Under the pieces are notes generated by a model. It had not been told where the DNA came from. It searched no databases and was given only the letters and a program-made list of their open reading frames with translations. A stretch of 64,000 nt of DNA. Source: Hymenobacter negativus (GTDB taxonomy: Bacteria > Bacteroidota > Bacteroidia > Cytophagales > Hymenobacteraceae). The translations under genes were made by a program, and so were the position numbers. Below are positions 17,646 to 27,900 of this stretch, one piece after another. Each line of letters starts with the position of its first letter. Position 1 is the first letter of the stretch. The stretch lies in NCBI RefSeq assembly GCF_016056375.1, contig NZ_JAEDAE010000001.1, positions 310,001 through 374,000 on the forward strand, written 5' to 3'.

Positions 17646-18410
17646 ATGTCTGCGTTGTTTTCTGCCATTACCCGGGCCTTTCCCAGAGAATTAATTAGCC
17701 ACTTGGCCGCCCGCCTGGGCGAGGGCGAAAACGGCATGAAACGCGCCCTGCAAGGCGTGCTGCCCGTGATGATGGGCGGCATGGCCCGGAAAGCCGAAGC
17801 TTCGGATGCGCAACTGCTTTTTGAATGGAGCAACCGGGCGTATTTAACAACGCCGTATGGGCTGGGCAGCGTGACCGGGATGCTGGGCATTCTGGGAGGG
17901 GGCCAGGAAGCCGGCAGCGCCATGATGCAGGGCGAAACGCTGCTGCTAGTGCTGTTCGGCAATTCCTGGCAAACCATCGCAGCCTCGGTCAGCCGCTATG
18001 CACAGGTGAAACGCACCACCGCCAGCACCTTGCTGATGCTGGTGGGGGCGGTGCTGCCGGGCCTGCTGGGCCAGTACGCCGAGCGGAACCGCTTGTCGGC
18101 GGCGGCAGTCACGGCAAATCTTATTAGCATCAAAAACCGGTTGAATAACTTGTTGCCCGGTGACTTGCGGGCCGTGGCCGATGCCTTGGGGCTAACGGCC
18201 ACCACCCAGCCAGCGAAGGGCCGCACCCGGCAGGGGCGAGTTATTTCCTGGGCCTTGATGCTTACCGTGTTGCTGGGCATGAGCAGCGTGCGCGTGGGCC
18301 TGTTGGCCCATGTACTGCCAGTGGGTTCTGCTCAGTTGGTGCATGGCTGGTGCCTGATGGCTGCGCAAGTTGCCGGCGGGATGACCCGGGCAACGCCAGC
18401 CGTGTGGTAG
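17646..18410 (+). CDS. DUF937 domain protein
   Basis: 254-residue protein with an N-terminal DUF937-like region: MKRALQGVLPVMMGGMARKAEA matches the alternating helix pattern of that family (YidB-like), and a Gly-rich central stretch GMLGILGGGQEAGSAMM. A hydrophobic segment lies at about 205-225 and another near the C-terminus, so it may be membrane-associated. Function is unknown. The preceding 256-bp gap shows nothing I can name. Confidence 0.65.
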   Translation: MSALFSAITRAFPRELISHLAARLGEGENGMKRALQGVLPVMMGGMARKAEASDAQLLFEWSNRAYLTTPYGLGSVTGMLGILGGGQEAGSAMMQGETLLLVLFGNSWQTIAASVSRYAQVKRTTASTLLMLVGAVLPGLLGQYAERNRLSAAAVTANLISIKNRLNNLLPGDLRAVADALGLTATTQPAKGRTRQGRVISWALMLTVLLGMSSVRVGLLAHVLPVGSAQLVHGWCLMAAQVAGGMTRATPAVW

Positions 18411-18547
18411 CCACACGACCTGCCAAGAATTGACCCCCTCAAAAATGGGCGTTCACCGAGGTTTAGAGGGCGTTCAAGGGGTAAATGAAACATTCATTTT
18501 ATCCTCATACAGGTACTGGCACCTTTGTCAGGAAATCAACGCCCATT

Positions 18548-19858
18548 ATGTCCCGTTTCCCTTTTCTGGTTCTTTTTGGAGCGTGGTGCCTGGCCGCTCA
18601 GCCGGCAGCCGCCCAAAGCACCCCGGCTGTCCAGGCTACCCCAACTGACACCGTCCGCCTGACGCTGCCCGATGCCGAGCAACGCTTCTTTCAAAACAAC
18701 CTAGCCGTGCTGGCCCAGCAATACAACGTGACGGTAGCGCAGGCCCAAGCCGTGCAGGCCCGCCTCATCGACAACCCGACCATTTATGTGGAGCAGGATG
18801 TGCTGCGCCGCAAAATTTCACGCCCCACGGTGCCTGAGGGCACGGTGGGCAGCGAAGCCATTGTGACGGTGCAGCAGCTGTTTTCATTAGCCGGGCGGCG
18901 CAAGGCGGCCGGCCAGGCTGCCCAGCAAAACGCCGTGGTGGAGCAGTACAACCTGCAGGACCTGCTGCGCAACCTGCGCTACCAACTGCGCACCACGTTC
19001 TACGACCTGTATTTCAAGCAGCGGACCCTGACGGCCTACGCCATCGAAATTGCTTCGCTGACGCGCACCGTGAGCCTGTACCAGACGCAGTTTGAGAAGG
19101 GTAACATTGCCCTGAAAGAGGTTATTCGCTTGCGGGCTTTTCTGTTCACGCTGCAAAGCGAGCGGCAGAACCTGCTCAACGACGTGGCTTCGGACCAAAC
19201 CGACCTGCACGTGCTGGTGCGCGATGCCACGGGTAGCCAATTTGTGCCGTTGGTGGACGTAGACAAGACCCGCGACCTAAGCCTGAAAAACTACTCGGAG
19301 CAGCAACTGGCCGATACGGCCCTGGTGCTGCGTACCGACCTGAATGCCCGCCGCGCTACGCTGGAGCAGCAAAACCTGAACCTGCGCCTCCAGCAAAAGC
19401 TGGCCACGCCCGACTTGGCCGTGGGCTACACCTACGATAAAGCCGGCTCCTACATCAACAACTACCAGGCACTAACCTTGGGCATTGCCGTGCCGATTTT
19501 CAACCGCAACCAGGGCAATATCCAGGCGGCGAAGGCCCAGATTGCCGGTAGCAAACTGCAGGTGGACCAGCAGCAGCTGGTGGTGCAGAACGAGGTGCAC
19601 CAAGCCTACCAGCTGGCCGCCCGCAACGATGAGCTGTTTCAGAACACCGACCGCGACACCGCGCCATTTGCTCGCCTCATGGTGGGCATCGAGCAGAGCT
19701 ACGCTAAGCGCATCCTGAGCGTGGTGGAATACCTGGACTTTTTCGAGTCCTATAAAAATAACCTGGTGCAGCTGAATACCTTGCGGGCCAACCGTGTGCG
19801 AGCTTTCGAGCAATTGAATTTTGCCGTGGGCAAGCCCATCTTCCGCGCCGACCAGTAA
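18548..19858 (+). CDS. TolC-family outer membrane efflux channel (CusC/CzcC-like)
   Basis: Outer-membrane exit duct for the RND pumps downstream. The start is set at ATG 18548, which opens a signal peptide (SRFPFLVLFGAWCLAAQPAAA, cut before QST). The 436-residue protein shows the duplicated TolC helical repeats (LPDAEQRFFQNNLAVLAQQYNV; then TLGIAVPIFNRNQGNIQAAK). No lipobox Cys is present. It is first in a row with the adaptor and two RND genes, separated by inverted repeats rather than tight spacing. Confidence 0.9.
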   Translation: MSRFPFLVLFGAWCLAAQPAAAQSTPAVQATPTDTVRLTLPDAEQRFFQNNLAVLAQQYNVTVAQAQAVQARLIDNPTIYVEQDVLRRKISRPTVPEGTVGSEAIVTVQQLFSLAGRRKAAGQAAQQNAVVEQYNLQDLLRNLRYQLRTTFYDLYFKQRTLTAYAIEIASLTRTVSLYQTQFEKGNIALKEVIRLRAFLFTLQSERQNLLNDVASDQTDLHVLVRDATGSQFVPLVDVDKTRDLSLKNYSEQQLADTALVLRTDLNARRATLEQQNLNLRLQQKLATPDLAVGYTYDKAGSYINNYQALTLGIAVPIFNRNQGNIQAAKAQIAGSKLQVDQQQLVVQNEVHQAYQLAARNDELFQNTDRDTAPFARLMVGIEQSYAKRILSVVEYLDFFESYKNNLVQLNTLRANRVRAFEQLNFAVGKPIFRADQ

Positions 19859-19862
19859 TTTT

Positions 19863-19963
19863 TAAGCCGATAGCCAATGGCTATTGGGCTTCAGCTTCTC
19901 GGGCAATCAATCTCACTGTAATCATCAAAAGCTAACAGCTAACAGCTATTGGCTATCAGCTTA
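19863..19963. repeat. Palindromic intergenic element, family D
   Basis: Arms 19863-19882 (TAAGCCGATAGCCAATGGCT) and 19944-19963 match as inverted repeats at 18 of 20 positions. The interior also contains AACAGCTAACAGCTA direct repeats. It spans almost the whole gap between the TolC-like and adaptor genes. Confidence 0.8.
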
Positions 19964-19968
19964 AAATA

Positions 19969-21048
19969 ATGAACCGCTCCTTTCTGGCATTGCTAACCGC
20001 CGTAACCCTGGTTGGCTGCTCCAAACCCGAAGTCAAAGAAGAAAAGAAGGAGGGCTTCCGCCTGTCCGACACCATGATGCAGCAGATTGTGCTCGACACG
20101 GTGCGCCTGCGCCCGGTGCAGGACGAGCTGGTGCTGACCGGCGAAATTGCCACCGACGGCGACAAAACCGTGAAGGTGTACCCGCTGGTGGGCGGCGTAG
20201 TGGAGCAGCTAAAAGTGCAACTCGGCGACAAGGTGAGCAAGGGTCAGGTGTTGGCCGTCATCAAATCGGGCGAGATTGCCGATGTGCAAAACCAGACAAC
20301 GGCCGCCAGCTCTGACCTTGACATTGCCCGCAAGAACCTGGCCGTGGCCGAGGATATGTTCAAAGCTGGCCTGAACTCGGAGCGCGATGTGGTATTGGCT
20401 CGCGCGGAAGTAACCAAAGCCCGCGGCACGGTGGGCAAAAACGTGAAGCAGCTCAGCGTGTACGGCATCGGCAAGGATGGCATGTACGAGTTGCGAGCCC
20501 CGATTTCGGGCTTTATCACTGAGAAGAATGCCACCGACCATGAGCAGTTTAATAACGACAACGTGGGCAACCTGTTCACGGTGAGCGACCTGGACGATGT
20601 CTGGATTATGGCCAACGTGTTCGAGTCGGACATCTCGAAGGTGAAGGAAGGCTACTCGGCCGATGTGACTACACTGAGCTACCCGGACAAGCACTTCCGG
20701 GGCAAGATTGACAAGGTGTTCAACGTGCTCGACCCCGACAGCAAGGTGATGAAGGTGCGCGTGCGCCTCGAAAACCCCGGTTACCTGCTCAAGCCCGAGA
20801 TGTACGCCCAGGTGCGAGTGGAGAATACGGAAGGGGCGAAAGCCCTGGCCGTGCCCGCCAAATCGGTGGTGTTTGATAAGGACCGCAACTTCGTGATGGT
20901 GTACAAGGACCGCACCCACGTCGAAACCCGCCCCGTGACCATCAGCAAAACCGTGGGCGACTACAGCTACGTGAGTTCTGGCCTGAAGCCCGGCGACGTG
21001 GTGATTGCCAAGGACCAGCTGCTCGTGTACGACGAGCTGAATGACTAA
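19969..21048 (+). CDS. RND efflux periplasmic adaptor, lipoprotein (CusB/CzcB-like)
   Basis: 359-residue membrane-fusion protein linking inner-membrane RND pump and TolC-like channel. The N-terminus is a lipoprotein signal with lipobox LVGC (Cys at about residue 17). Then come a barrel-sandwich (lipoyl-like) half KVYPLVGGVVEQLKVQLGDKVSKGQVLAV (about 64-92), a short helical hairpin (about 100-165), the returning lipoyl half, and beta-barrel and membrane-proximal domains. No long His-rich metal-binding N-terminus is visible. It is the only adaptor for two downstream pumps. Confidence 0.92.
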   Translation: MNRSFLALLTAVTLVGCSKPEVKEEKKEGFRLSDTMMQQIVLDTVRLRPVQDELVLTGEIATDGDKTVKVYPLVGGVVEQLKVQLGDKVSKGQVLAVIKSGEIADVQNQTTAASSDLDIARKNLAVAEDMFKAGLNSERDVVLARAEVTKARGTVGKNVKQLSVYGIGKDGMYELRAPISGFITEKNATDHEQFNNDNVGNLFTVSDLDDVWIMANVFESDISKVKEGYSADVTTLSYPDKHFRGKIDKVFNVLDPDSKVMKVRVRLENPGYLLKPEMYAQVRVENTEGAKALAVPAKSVVFDKDRNFVMVYKDRTHVETRPVTISKTVGDYSYVSSGLKPGDVVIAKDQLLVYDELND

Positions 21049-21054
21049 ATTTTA

Positions 21055-21212
21055 GGGGCTTGGGGACTTAGGGTCTTGGGTACTTGGTGGTCGACAGACC
21101 AGCCAGGCCGGGCCCTTACGTCCAGTTTCGTCCGGTTTTCGCCGGCTATTTCCTCCCATTGAGCGACGAAAAGAAAAACCAAGACCCTATGTTCCCAAGA
21201 CCCCAAGTCCCT
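21055..21212. repeat. Palindromic intergenic element, family E
   Basis: Left arm 21055-21080 (GGGGCTTGGGGACTTAGGGT...) and right arm around 21180-21212 (...CCCAAGACCCCAAGTCCCT) are imperfect inverted repeats built from short G-rich words. It fills the gap between the adaptor and the first RND pump. Confidence 0.8.
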
Positions 21213-21216
21213 ACCA

Positions 21217-24200
21217 ATGAATAAGTTCATTCAAGGCATTATCGCCTTTTCGCTCAAGAACAAGGGCTTTATCTTCCTCATGACGCTCGTGGTGGTGGTG
21301 ATGGGCGTGGTGAGCTACCGCAACACGCCCATTGAGGCGTTTCCGGACGTGACCAACACCGAAATCACCATCATCACACAGTGGCCCGGCCGCTCGGCCG
21401 AGGAGATGGAAAAGTTCGTGACCGTGCCCATCGAAATTGCCCTGAATCCGGTGCAGAAAAAGGCCTCGGTGCGCAGTACGACGCTCTTTGGGCTGTCGGT
21501 GGTGAAGGTGATTTTTGACGACGGCGTGGACGATGCCTTTGCCCGCCCGCAGGTGAACAACCTGCTGCGCGAAGTAGACCTACCCGACGGCATCACGCCC
21601 GATGTACAGCCCCCCTACGGCCCCACCGGCGAAATTTACCGCTACACGCTGGAAAGCAAAACCAAAACCGTGCGCGAGCTCAAAACCCTGCAGGACTGGG
21701 TGATTGAGCGCAACCTGAAAGCCGTGCCCGGCGTGGCCGACGTGAACAGCTTCGGCGGCGAGGTGAAAGACTACGAAATTGCGGTGAACCCCGGCAAGCT
21801 GCAGGATTTCGACCTCACGCCGCTCGACCTCTACAACGCCGTGCAGCGCTCCAACATCAACGTGGGCGGCGACGTGATAAACCAGGGCCAGCAGAACTAC
21901 GTGGTGCGCGGCATCGGCTTGCTCAACAACATCTCCGACATCACCAACACGGTGATTAAGAACGTGAACGGCGTGCCCATTCTGGTACGCGACGTGGCCA
22001 AAGTAACGGAAAGCGCCCTGCCGCGCCTAGGCCAGGTAGGCCGGGGGTTCGAAGACGATAAGCTCGAAGGCATTGTGGTGATGCGCAAGGGCGAAAACCC
22101 CTCGGAAGTCATTGCCCGCTTGCACGATAAGGTGGCCGAGTTGAACTCGAAAATCTTGCCGCCCGATGTGAAGATGAAAACCTTCTACGACCGGCAGCAG
22201 CTCATCGATTTCTCGACGGAAACGGTGATTCACAACCTGATGGAAGGTATTGTGCTGGTGACGCTCATCGTGTTTCTGTTCATGGCCGACTGGCGCACCA
22301 CGGTGATTGTGTCGGTGATTATCCCGCTGGCGCTGCTGTTTGCCTTCATCTGCCTGCGCCTGCGCGGCATGAGCGCCAACCTGCTCAGCATGGGTGCCAT
22401 TGACTTCGGCATCATCATCGACGGGGCCGTGGTAATGGTAGAAGGCCTGTTCGTGGCCCTCGACCACAAGGCACACGAACTGGGCATGGAGCGGTTCAAC
22501 AAGCTCTCGAAGCTGGGCCTGATTAAGAAATCGGGCCGCGACATGGGCAAGTCCATCTTCTTTGCCAAGGCCATTATTATCACAGCCTTGCTGCCCATTT
22601 TCTCCTTCGAGAAAGTAGAAGGCAAGGTGTTCAGCCCGCTGGCCTGGACGCTGGGCTTTGCCCTGCTGGGCGCCCTGATTTTTACCCTCACGCTGGTGCC
22701 GGTGCTGGTCAGCATCCTGCTGAAAAAGGACGTGAAGGAGAAAGAAAACTTCTTCGTGCGGGCCGTGAACAATGGAGCTAACCGCTTCTTCCGTTTCACC
22801 TATGCCCGCAAAACGGCCACGCTTGTCATCGCCTTCGTGGTGACGGCGGTGGGCTTGTATTCCTTCTCGTTTTTGGGTTCAGAATTCCTGCCGGAACTCA
22901 ACGAAGGCTCGATTTATGTACGGGCGCAGCTACCGCTGAGCATTAGCCTGGAGTCCTCAAATGAGCTGTGCAACCAGATGCGGCGCGACTTTCTGAGCTT
23001 CCCCGAGGTGAGCGACGTGGTGAGCCAGACCGGCCGGCCCAATGACGGCACCGACCCCACGGGCTTCTACAACAACGAGTTTCTGGTGCAGCTTAAGCAC
23101 ACGCCAGAGGTGGAGAAGAAAATGAAGTCGAAGGCCTACCGCGAGGATTTGGTGGAGCGCATGAAGGCCAAGCTCGACAAGTTCACGGGCGTGGATTTTA
23201 ACTTCTCGCAGCCCATCACCGACAACGTGGAGGAGGCCGCCTCGGGCGTCAAGGGCTCGATTGCGGTGAAGATTTACGGCACCGACCTGGCCACGTTGGA
23301 GGCTAAGGCCCGTGAAGTGTACGAAGTGCTGAAAACGGTGAAAGGCATCGACGACCTCGGCGTGCTGCGCAACATCGGCCAGCCAGAGTTTCACGTTGAC
23401 CTCGACGAGCGCCGCATGGCCAGCTACGGTGTGAATAAGTCGGACGCCAACTCGGTGCTGGAAATGGCCGTGGGCGGTAAGGAAGCCACCCAACTCTACG
23501 AGGGCGAGCGCAAGTTCCCCATTCGGGTGCGCTACGAGCCCCAGTACCGCCAGACGCCCGCCGAAATCGCGGCCCTGATGGTGCCCACGCAATCGGGCAA
23601 AACCATTCCGCTTTCCGAAATTGCCAACATCGGTTCCGTCACCGGCCCCAGCCTGATTTACCGCGACGATAACCGCCGCTTCGCCGCCGTGAAGTTCAGC
23701 ATCCGGGGGCGCGACATGGGCTCAACCATCAAGGAAGCCCAGGAAAAAGTGAACCGTCACGTGAAGCTGCCCGCCGGCTACGAGCAGAAATGGACCGGCG
23801 ACTTCGAGAACCAGCGCCGCGCCCAGCAGCGCCTCACGCAAGTGGTGCCCATTTCGTTGGGCCTCATCTTCTTCATCCTGTTCATCCTCTTCAGCAACCT
23901 GAAAGATGCGGGGCTGGTGCTGCTCAACGTACCGTTTGCCATCATCGGTGGCATTGCGGCGCTGCTTATCACCCACACCAACTTCTCAATTTCGGCCGGT
24001 ATCGGTTTCATCGCCCTGTTTGGTATCTGTATCCAGAACGGCGTGATTCTCATCTCCGTCTTCAAGCAGAACCTAGTGAAAAAGCACTCGCTCGACCACA
24101 GCATCAACGAAGGCGTAATTTCGCGGGTGCGGCCCGTGGTGATGACGGCTCTCATGGCCACCATCGGTCTGATGCCGGCCGCCATCAGCACCGGCATCGG

Positions 24201-24375
24201 CTCGGAGACTTCCAAACCGCTGGCCATCGTGGTAATCGGCGGCCTGATAACGGGTACTATCCTCACGCTCTTCGTGTTCCCGCTGGTATTCGAACGGTTC
24301 TACCGTTCGGAGCACACTAAATACGTGCCGCTGCCCGGCGAGCAAGGCTATGTGGAGCCAACAACGCCTCATTAA
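21217..24375 (+). CDS. HME-RND efflux pump (CusA/CzcA family), copy 1
   Basis: 1052-residue proton-driven heavy-metal exporter of the inner membrane, normal length for CusA/CzcA. It has 12 predicted transmembrane helices with two large periplasmic loops (about 30-330 and 560-860). The HME signature DFGIIIDGAVVMVE in TM4 (about residues 395-408) carries the proton-relay acidic residues. Typical N-terminus PIEAFPDVTNTEITIITQWPGRSAEEMEKFV is present. Metal specificity (Cu/Ag versus Co/Zn/Cd) cannot be fixed by eye. Paralogue of the pump at 24956. Confidence 0.95.
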   Translation: MNKFIQGIIAFSLKNKGFIFLMTLVVVVMGVVSYRNTPIEAFPDVTNTEITIITQWPGRSAEEMEKFVTVPIEIALNPVQKKASVRSTTLFGLSVVKVIFDDGVDDAFARPQVNNLLREVDLPDGITPDVQPPYGPTGEIYRYTLESKTKTVRELKTLQDWVIERNLKAVPGVADVNSFGGEVKDYEIAVNPGKLQDFDLTPLDLYNAVQRSNINVGGDVINQGQQNYVVRGIGLLNNISDITNTVIKNVNGVPILVRDVAKVTESALPRLGQVGRGFEDDKLEGIVVMRKGENPSEVIARLHDKVAELNSKILPPDVKMKTFYDRQQLIDFSTETVIHNLMEGIVLVTLIVFLFMADWRTTVIVSVIIPLALLFAFICLRLRGMSANLLSMGAIDFGIIIDGAVVMVEGLFVALDHKAHELGMERFNKLSKLGLIKKSGRDMGKSIFFAKAIIITALLPIFSFEKVEGKVFSPLAWTLGFALLGALIFTLTLVPVLVSILLKKDVKEKENFFVRAVNNGANRFFRFTYARKTATLVIAFVVTAVGLYSFSFLGSEFLPELNEGSIYVRAQLPLSISLESSNELCNQMRRDFLSFPEVSDVVSQTGRPNDGTDPTGFYNNEFLVQLKHTPEVEKKMKSKAYREDLVERMKAKLDKFTGVDFNFSQPITDNVEEAASGVKGSIAVKIYGTDLATLEAKAREVYEVLKTVKGIDDLGVLRNIGQPEFHVDLDERRMASYGVNKSDANSVLEMAVGGKEATQLYEGERKFPIRVRYEPQYRQTPAEIAALMVPTQSGKTIPLSEIANIGSVTGPSLIYRDDNRRFAAVKFSIRGRDMGSTIKEAQEKVNRHVKLPAGYEQKWTGDFENQRRAQQRLTQVVPISLGLIFFILFILFSNLKDAGLVLLNVPFAIIGGIAALLITHTNFSISAGIGFIALFGICIQNGVILISVFKQNLVKKHSLDHSINEGVISRVRPVVMTALMATIGLMPAAISTGIGSETSKPLAIVVIGGLITGTILTLFVFPLVFERFYRSEHTKYVPLPGEQGYVEPTTPH

Positions 24376-24389
24376 GGTAGGCATGAAAA

Positions 24390-24421
24390 GCAACGGGCCA
24401 GGCTGAGGGCCCGCCCGTTGC
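24390..24421. terminator. Hairpin, probable bidirectional terminator
   Basis: GCAACGGGCC...GGGCCCGCCCGTTGC stem-loop just after the first RND gene. On the minus strand it is followed by TTTTCA, so it could also end the small minus-strand reading frame at 24428-24577. Confidence 0.65.
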
Positions 24422-24427
24422 CAACTG

Positions 24428-24577
24428 TTAGCTAATCCAGTGGCGAGCCGCCGCGGCCAAGGCCACTTTGGTTATCTCCAGGAAAAGCCACCACCAGAAG
24501 CTTTTCGGAATCTCCGGCGGTATAGGTTTACGAAGCACGGCTTTACGCCGTATCTTCGCCGCACGAACCTTTCTCAT
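24428..24577 (-). CDS. Possible 49-residue membrane peptide
   Basis: Short open frame with ATG at 24577 and TAA at 24428. The product has a very basic N-terminus (MRKVRAAKIRRKAVLRK), a PIPPEIPK turn, then a hydrophobic stretch rich in Trp (SFWWWLFLEITKVALAAA), which fits a small single-pass membrane protein. It lies alone in a 580-bp gap between two RND genes and is followed by a hairpin. No exact promoter box is seen. It resembles small type I toxin-like or regulatory peptides only in general shape. It may be chance. Confidence 0.35.
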   Translation of the reverse strand: MRKVRAAKIRRKAVLRKPIPPEIPKSFWWWLFLEITKVALAAAARHWIS

Positions 24578-24615
24578 GAGCGACAGGAGTTAAGTGTACG
24601 TACCACCTGCTTCCC

Positions 24616-24647
24616 GAAGCCCCAGCTGTTCCACCAGTTGGGGCTTC
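24616..24647. other. Strong isolated RNA hairpin between the RND genes
   Basis: GAAGCCCCAGCTG and CAGTTGGGGCTTC pair at 12 of 13 positions around a 6-nt loop. It lies 38 bp upstream of the minus-strand small frame, without a following T-run on either strand, so it is more likely a leader or RNA structure than a terminator. The remainder of 24578-24760 contains further short complementary segments (for example GCGGTA/TACCGC near 24690-24716) and no other gene I can support. Confidence 0.4.
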
Positions 24648-24762
24648 ACCTTTTCAGGAAGAGCCGTGTGGTGAGATAGTTTAACCGTGCGGTAGGGCGA
24701 AAGCAAGCCGTACCGCGGGGCAGAATGCGCTGCTCGGCTGGCAGTGATGGATTAATGCTGAC

Positions 24763-24801
24763 AAAAAAAGCCCGCTGCCTTATTAGGCAGCGGGCTTTTT
24801 T
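24763..24801. terminator. Bidirectional Rho-independent terminator
   Basis: A-run, then AGCCCGCTGCCT, loop TATT, AGGCAGCGGGCT and a T-run. Perfect 12-bp stem with A- and T-tracts on both sides. On the plus strand it would isolate the second RND gene from read-through, implying a separate promoter for that pump. Confidence 0.9.
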
Positions 24802-24955
24802 CATGCGTTGGGGCTTCATATATAATTCACCGCTTCATAAAATCCTCATTGTTATCTCATCAACTTTTCACCAGATTCTCATCTTCCGGCCGAAGCTGAC
24901 TTAATCCGGCCGCTACTGCAACCCGCCGCTCCGCTGCTTCCCACCCCGCACTTGC

Positions 24956-27900
24956 ATGAATAAGTTTATTTCCGGCATCGTTGCCTTCTCGCTGAAGAAC
25001 CGCTTCTTCATCTTTTTCATGACGGCGCTGCTCGTCGCAGGCGGCACCTACAGCTACGTGCACACGCCCATCGAGGCGTTTCCGGACGTTACCAATACAC
25101 AGATGATTATCGTGAGCCTCTGGCCCGGCCGCTCGGCCGAGGAGGTGGAGCGGTTTGTGAGCACGCCCATTGAGGTGGCCATGAATTCGGTGCAAATGAA
25201 AAGCAACATGCGCTCTATCAGCATGTTTGGCCTGTCGGTGCTCAAGATAAACTTCGAGGACAACGTAGAGGACTTCTTCGCCCGACAACAGGTAAACAAC
25301 CTGCTGAGCGGAGTGAATCTGCCGGTCGGGTGCGACTCGCATGTGCAGCCGCCCTACGGGCCCACGGGCGAGATTTTCCGCTATACGGTGCAGAGCCGCA
25401 CCGGCCGCAGCACCAACGAACTGCTGGCAATTCAAGACTGGACGGTGGAACGGCAGCTAAAATCGGTGCCCGGCGTGGCCGACATCGCGGCCTTTGGCGG
25501 CACGCGTAAGGTGTACGAAATCAGCGTGAACCCTGCCATGCTGGCCAAGTACGACATGACGCCGCTGGAGGTGTTCGAGGCCGTGCAGAAGTCGAACATG
25601 AACGTGGGCGGCGACGTGATTGAGAAGAACTCGCAGAGCTACGTGGTGCGCGGCATCGGCCTGCTCACTAAGCCGGAAGACATCGGCAACATCATCGTCA
25701 AGGACATCAACAACGTGCCCGTGCTGGTGCGCAACGTGGCCAAAGTGACCGAGAGCAACGCCCCCCGCGTGGGCCAGGCCGGGCTCGACGACCAGTCCGA
25801 TGTGGTGGAGGGCATTGTCATCATGCGCAAGGGCGAAAACCCGGCCGAGGTGCTGGGCCGCGTGAAGGCTAAAATCGCGGAGCTGAATGAGAAGGTGCTG
25901 CCCAACGACGTGTACCTCAAAACATTCTACGACCGCGACGTGCTGATGAACCACTGCACGCACACCGTTATTCACAACCTGATTGAGGGCATTGTGCTGG
26001 TCACGCTCATCGTGCTCATCTTCATGGCCGACTGGCGCACCACGCTCACGGTGGGCGTCGTGGTGCCGCTGGCGCTGCTGTTTGCTTTCGTGTGCTTGCG
26101 GCTGAAAGGCATGAGCGCCAACCTGCTCAGCATGGGTGCGATTGACTTCGGCATCATCATCGACGGAGCCGTGGTGATGGTGGAGGGCATTTTTGTGGTG
26201 CTCGACCACAAGGCCCATCAGGTGGGCATGGAACGGTTCAACAAACTCGCCAAGCTGGGCATGATTAAGAAGACCGGCGGCGAGCTGGGCAAGGCTGTGT
26301 TCTTCGCCAAACTGATTATTCTGACCTGCCTGCTGCCCATTTTTGCCTTTGAGAAAGTGGAAGGCAAGATGTTCAGCCCGTTGGCCTACACGCTGGGCTT
26401 TGCGCTGGTGGGTGCCCTGATTCTGACCCTGACGCTGGTGCCGGTGCTGTGCTCGCTGCTGCTGAACAAGGACGTGAAGGAGAAGAATAACCCGGTGGTG
26501 AACTTCTTCGATAACATTGTGACCAGTGCCTTTGGCTTCACCTACCGGCATAAGCTGCTGAGCTTTGGGGTGACCATGGCCATCGTGGTGGCGGGCCTGT
26601 ACTCATTCAAGCTGCTGGGCTCGGAATTCCTGCCGGAGCTGAACGAGGGCGCGCTGTGGGTCGAAACCAAGCTGCCGATGTCGTCTTCGTTGACGGAAAC
26701 CAACAAGATGGCGGCCAATTACCGCCGCATCCTGCGCTCGTTTCCAGAGGTGACGTCCGTACTGAGCCAGACCGGCCGCTCCAACGACGGTACCGACCCG
26801 TCGGGCATCTATTATGTGCAGGCGCAGGTCAACCTCAAGCCCAAGGAGGAGTGGAAGCGCAACATCACGAAGGAGCAGCTGATTGACGAGATGGACAAGA
26901 AGCTGAAGGAGTACCCCGGCATCATTTTCAACTACTCGCAGCCCATCATCGACAACGTGGAAGAGGCGGTGGCCGGCATCAATGCGGCGCTGGCCGTCAA
27001 GATTTTCGGCAACGACCTCAAGGAGCTCGACGGCAAAGCCAACGAAGTGATGAAAGTGCTCAGCGGCGTGCGCGGCGTGAAAGACCTGGGAATCCTGCGC
27101 AACTTGGGCCAGCCCGAAATGAGCGTGCGCCTCGACCAGACCCGCATGGCGGCCTACGGCGTCCAAACGTCTGATGCCCAAACAGTAGTGGAAATGGCTG
27201 TGGGCGGCAAGGCAGCGACTCAGATTTACGAAGGCGAGCGCAAGTTCGACGTGACCGTGCGCTACCCCAAGCAGGACCGCGACACGGAAGCTAAGATTGG
27301 CGAGCTGCGCGTGCCCACCATCCGGGGCGGCAAGGTGGCACTCAAGGAAATTGCCACCATCAAAACCGAGAACGGCCCTGCATTTGTGTACCACGATAAT
27401 GGCCAGCGCTTTATCGCCGTGAAGTTTTCCATCCGCGACCGCGACATGGGCTCAACCATCGCCGAAGCTCAGAAAAAAATGGACCAGACCATCAAGCTCG
27501 GCAAGGGCTACCGCATCGAGTGGGCCGGCGAGTTCGAGAACCAGGTGCGGGCCACCAAGCGCCTGAGCCAGGTGGTGCCGGTGTCGCTGGTCATCATTTT
27601 CATTCTGTTGTTCATCACTTTTGGCAACGGCAAGGATGCCGCGCTGGTGCTGGCCAACGTGCCATTTGCCCTTATCGGCGGCATCGCGGCGCTGCACCTT
27701 ACGGGCGTCAACTTCTCGATTTCGGCCGGCATTGGCTTCATTGCCCTGCTCGGGATATGTATTCAAAACGGCATTGTGCTCATCACCGTTTTCAAGGAAA
27801 ACCTGCGTAAAAAAATGAGCTTAGCCGAGAGCCTGCGTCTGGGCGTGGCCTCGCGCGTGCGCCCCGTGGTGATGACGGCCCTCATGGCCATGATTGGCCT

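Noticed and set aside
24660..24700. Hairpin beginning GAGCCGTGTGGT that resembles domain V of a group II intron
   Set aside because: Only the first bases and a rough stem match; there is no reverse transcriptase gene, no recognisable domain VI or intron boundaries, and the stem has weak pairs.
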